Assembly: GCA_964630265.1 (NCBI GenBank)
Contig: CAZVRW010000013.1
Location: 1 to 64,000, forward strand
DNA: 64,000 nt
Direction: 5' to 3'
DNA from: CAZBWP01 sp964630265
Lineage (GTDB): Bacteria; Pseudomonadota; Alphaproteobacteria; Rhodospirillales; Defluviicoccaceae
Part shown: in pieces, positions 62,801 to 64,000 of the stretch
Numbering within the stretch: position 1 is the first letter of the stretch
How the letters are laid out: every line of letters begins with the position of its first letter
Translations under genes and position numbers: made by a program
Notes under the pieces: generated by a model
Seen by the model: the letters and a program-made list of their open reading frames with translations, nothing else
Told to the model about the DNA's origin: nothing
The model's database searches: none

Positions 62801-64000
62801 GCAGGGCGAGTTCTGCAATCGCCGCAAGGATGGTCGGCTGTATTGGGCGAGCACCCTGATCTCGCCGATCCGCATGCCCGACGGCGCGATCAGCCATTTC
62901 GTCGGCATTCAAGAGGATATTTCCGATCGCAAACGTTCCGAGGATGCATTGCGCGCCAGCGAGGAACGGTTCCGTGGGCTGGTCGAGGGATCGGTGCTCG
63001 GCATCGTCATCGACCGCGAGGGGCGACCGCTGTTCGCCAACGCCACTTACGCCAAGATGTTCGGCTTCGACCGACCCGAAGACATCCTGATGCTGCCGTC
63101 GCTTGACGCCCTGTACCATCCGCAGGATGTGGCTTTCGTCCGCCGCTATCGCGCCGCCCGTTTCGCCGGCCTCTCGGCGCCGGAAGAGTACGAGTTCCGC
63201 GGGCTACGCCGGGACGGCACGGTCGTCTGGATCCGGGCGCACGTCAAACTGGTGTCGTGGAACCGGCATCCCGCCGTGCAGTCGACGGTCGTCGATATCA
63301 CCAAACAGAAGGAGTACGAAGAGCAACTCCATCGTCAAGCCAACTACGACACGATTACGGACCTGCCCAATCGGACTCTCGCGCTCGACCGACTGGAGAA
63401 AGCCATTGCGCATGCCCGTCGTCAGGGCAGCGGTCTCGGCGTCCTGTTCATCGACGTGGACCACTTCAAACACATCAACGACACCCTGGGCCACGCCCTC
63501 GGCGACCGCTTCCTGCGCGAAGTGGCCCGGCGCATCCAGGGCTGCCTGCGCGAGGAGGACACGGTCGCCCGGCTCGGCGGCGACGAGTTCACCGTCATCC
63601 TCTCGGACCTGCGGGACGGCCGCGATGCGGAGGCCGTCGCCCACAAAATCCTGGAGACGTTCACCCGCCGGTTCCTGCTCGATGGCCAGGAGGCGTTTTC
63701 CTCCGCCAGCATCGGCGTCGCCCTGTGGCCGCACGACGGTGACGATCCCGAGACGATGATGCGCAACGCCGACGCCGCCATGTACCAAGCCAAGGAGCGG
63801 GGCCGGAACACCGTCCACTTCTTCACGCAAGAGTTGAACGCCCGCGCTCTCGAGCGGGTCCGCATGGAGAACCATTTGCGCCGCGGCTTGCAGGGCGCGG
63901 AGTTCCAGCTGGCCTTTCAGCCGTTGGTTGACGTCGTCTCCGGGCACATTGTCGGCGCCGAAACCCTGCTGCGATGGAACAGCCCGGCCCTCGGCCGCGT
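59838..64000 (+). CDS. Multi-PAS GGDEF-EAL c-di-GMP enzyme (3' end cut by window)
   Basis: At least 1,387 residues read through to the right edge without a stop. About nine PAS domains in series fill residues ~20-1165; early ones alternate between two types, so that a pair (WEMGPDLRF type plus LVLCN type) appears duplicated. A GGDEF domain (about 1170-1340) has RLGGDEF and the REED inhibitory site five residues before it. The EAL domain begins but is cut; its signature reads AETLLRW (ETL instead of EAL). The last PAS (GLVEGSVLGIVIDREGRPLFAN) closely matches the PAS before the GGDEF of the protein at 24715. No transmembrane helix was seen. The ATG at 59838 lacks a clear ribosome site; a GTG at 59757 is in frame. 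Confidence 0.88.
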   Translation, partial: MPDDTYRLVVPLPFAVPESNARSAEVDSLIETFEGLDLGIAVFDAQRRLKRWNQAYVDLHPLSAEVIRAGIPFEDLVRIEAERSGLAGAEVDALLADRLARLAEHPQERFEERLASGRVLEMRCFPLSNGGFVSTCSDVTERRAAREALRESTRRFRDFAVSASEWLWEMGPDLRFTFMTNRPVSRSGFSLKRVVGLTRIEAAGLDPSAPLDENWRRHLDDLEERRPFRDFRYWIRSDDGSNACVSTSGVPVFGPAGEFRGYRGTGINLTVQVEAERRAREAQARFDAAIESIADGFALFDADDRLVLCNEKYRKAVAPVADLLADDVTWVTLFTTLVERGGVLVPPGENREAWIAVQIQAHRGNATVRAYRTGDGRFVEIREYPTAEGGRVLIRADVTDRERAQAALRESENRFRDFASASSDWFWEMGPDLRFSWLSHHFEEQTKIPADRVVGHAREEFAGPDTDDAEWRAHLADLSAHRPFRDFRYAAFGVDGGQRYFSVSGLPIFDEHGGFQGYRGTSTEITARIEAEQNAATARERLVDAVENISEGFVLWDHNDRLVLCNARFKELFTGAAAVMAPGVPFETVLRHCVGSGTHGPLDEDMEDWLRQRLALHLTPGEPFEQRLNDGRVILVHERRTSDGGIASIYIDITEMKAREAALRASQESLANAQRIAHVGNWDLDVCTNRFTWSDETFRILGQPPQAFEPRYDDFLDACHPDDRALVRQAIDAALYRNAPYEIEHRVVRPDGTIRWVEQDGEVLLREDGVPARMTGTVQDTTDRKQAELAVDKAEKRFRLAFETGPDAMVISRLEDGLLIDVNRGFTEITGFSREQAVGIRSIDLGFWADADDRDCFLQSLRRDGALHNAEFRFRDADGRLRSGLVSARIFELDGDTLLLAVIRDIDELKRTELELRKLSRAVEESAASVLITDKDGVIEYVNRRFTEVTGFSRDDVIGRTPSILKSGELSTQDYQKLWSHIMSGRSWQGEFCNRRKDGRLYWASTLISPIRMPDGAISHFVGIQEDISDRKRSEDALRASEERFRGLVEGSVLGIVIDREGRPLFANATYAKMFGFDRPEDILMLPSLDALYHPQDVAFVRRYRAARFAGLSAPEEYEFRGLRRDGTVVWIRAHVKLVSWNRHPAVQSTVVDITKQKEYEEQLHRQANYDTITDLPNRTLALDRLEKAIAHARRQGSGLGVLFIDVDHFKHINDTLGHALGDRFLREVARRIQGCLREEDTVARLGGDEFTVILSDLRDGRDAEAVAHKILETFTRRFLLDGQEAFSSASIGVALWPHDGDDPETMMRNADAAMYQAKERGRNTVHFFTQELNARALERVRMENHLRRGLQGAEFQLAFQPLVDVVSGHIVGAETLLRWNSPALGR

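Overview
This is a 64-kb window from a high-GC bacterial chromosome. It is almost certainly an alphaproteobacterium, probably of Rhodospirillales type. The support is protein-level resemblance: an RpoH-type heat-shock sigma factor with an intact RpoH box, a complete hopanoid (hpn) locus with hpnH/hpnM/hpnN/ispH, a fused ATP sulfurylase/APS kinase, a parvulin-argJ pair, a DUF1289 protein and a Pat-type acetyltransferase. Genus cannot be read from the sequence. No rRNA, tRNA, insertion sequence, prophage or CRISPR array was seen.

Layout. 1-1860: metal-responsive merR-cusB-type efflux operon (cusB cut by the left edge) with its own MerR-type promoter. 1933-7099: three adjacent genes sharing Sel1-type repeats, one fused to a membrane AAA-like ATPase. 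7172-10967: orphan TAXI receptor, ParB-like protein, mobB-mobA-fdhD. 11245-15951: WD40-cytochrome c fusion, orphan 2Fe-2S and FAD subunits of a molybdenum hydroxylase, a periplasmic peptidoglycan-binding-domain protein and a MocA-type cytidylyltransferase. 16051-18099: PEP-CTERM-like surface 5'-nucleotidase with a clear intrinsic terminator. 18811-22721: sat/cysC, parvulin, argJ. 22741-22868: a non-coding array of ATGTAGGAT repeats. 23157-27246: a DSF (diffusible signal factor) synthase homologue (RpfF) divergent from a REC-PAS-GGDEF-EAL protein. 27361-29453: small conserved genes and a Nudix protein. 29628-29740: two related hairpins. 29895-32579: Pat-like protein. 32712-38580: remnant of a radical-SAM gene, CHASE2 adenylate cyclase and a divergent type I secretion ABC/HlyD pair. 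38607-41213: MBL hydrolase, SAM hydroxide adenosyltransferase, rpoH. 41700-55759: hopanoid locus (hpnM, hisI, rpmF, hpnN, ispH, hpnH on one side; mlaC-like, hpnC, hpnB, hpnD, hpnE, shc, hpnG converging from the other). 55939-59673: nudF, cysK, sseA, metC. 59838-64000: a very long multi-PAS GGDEF-EAL protein cut by the right edge.

How the genes work together. HpnC, HpnD and HpnE make squalene from farnesyl diphosphate, Shc cyclises it to hopene, HpnH adds adenosine, HpnG removes adenine, and HpnN/HpnM are thought to move hopanoids to the outer membrane; IspH supplies isoprenoid precursors. Sulfur assimilation is covered by sat/cysC and the cysK-sseA-metC operon. Molybdenum cofactor maturation appears in two branches (MobA/MobB/FdhD for the guanine form, MocA for the cytosine form). 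Signalling is prominent: an RpfF homologue beside a c-di-GMP enzyme, a second related c-di-GMP enzyme, and a cyclic-nucleotide cyclase. The most interesting points are the DSF/c-di-GMP locus, the ATGTAGGAT array, the Sel1/AAA gene trio and several long intergenic hairpins.
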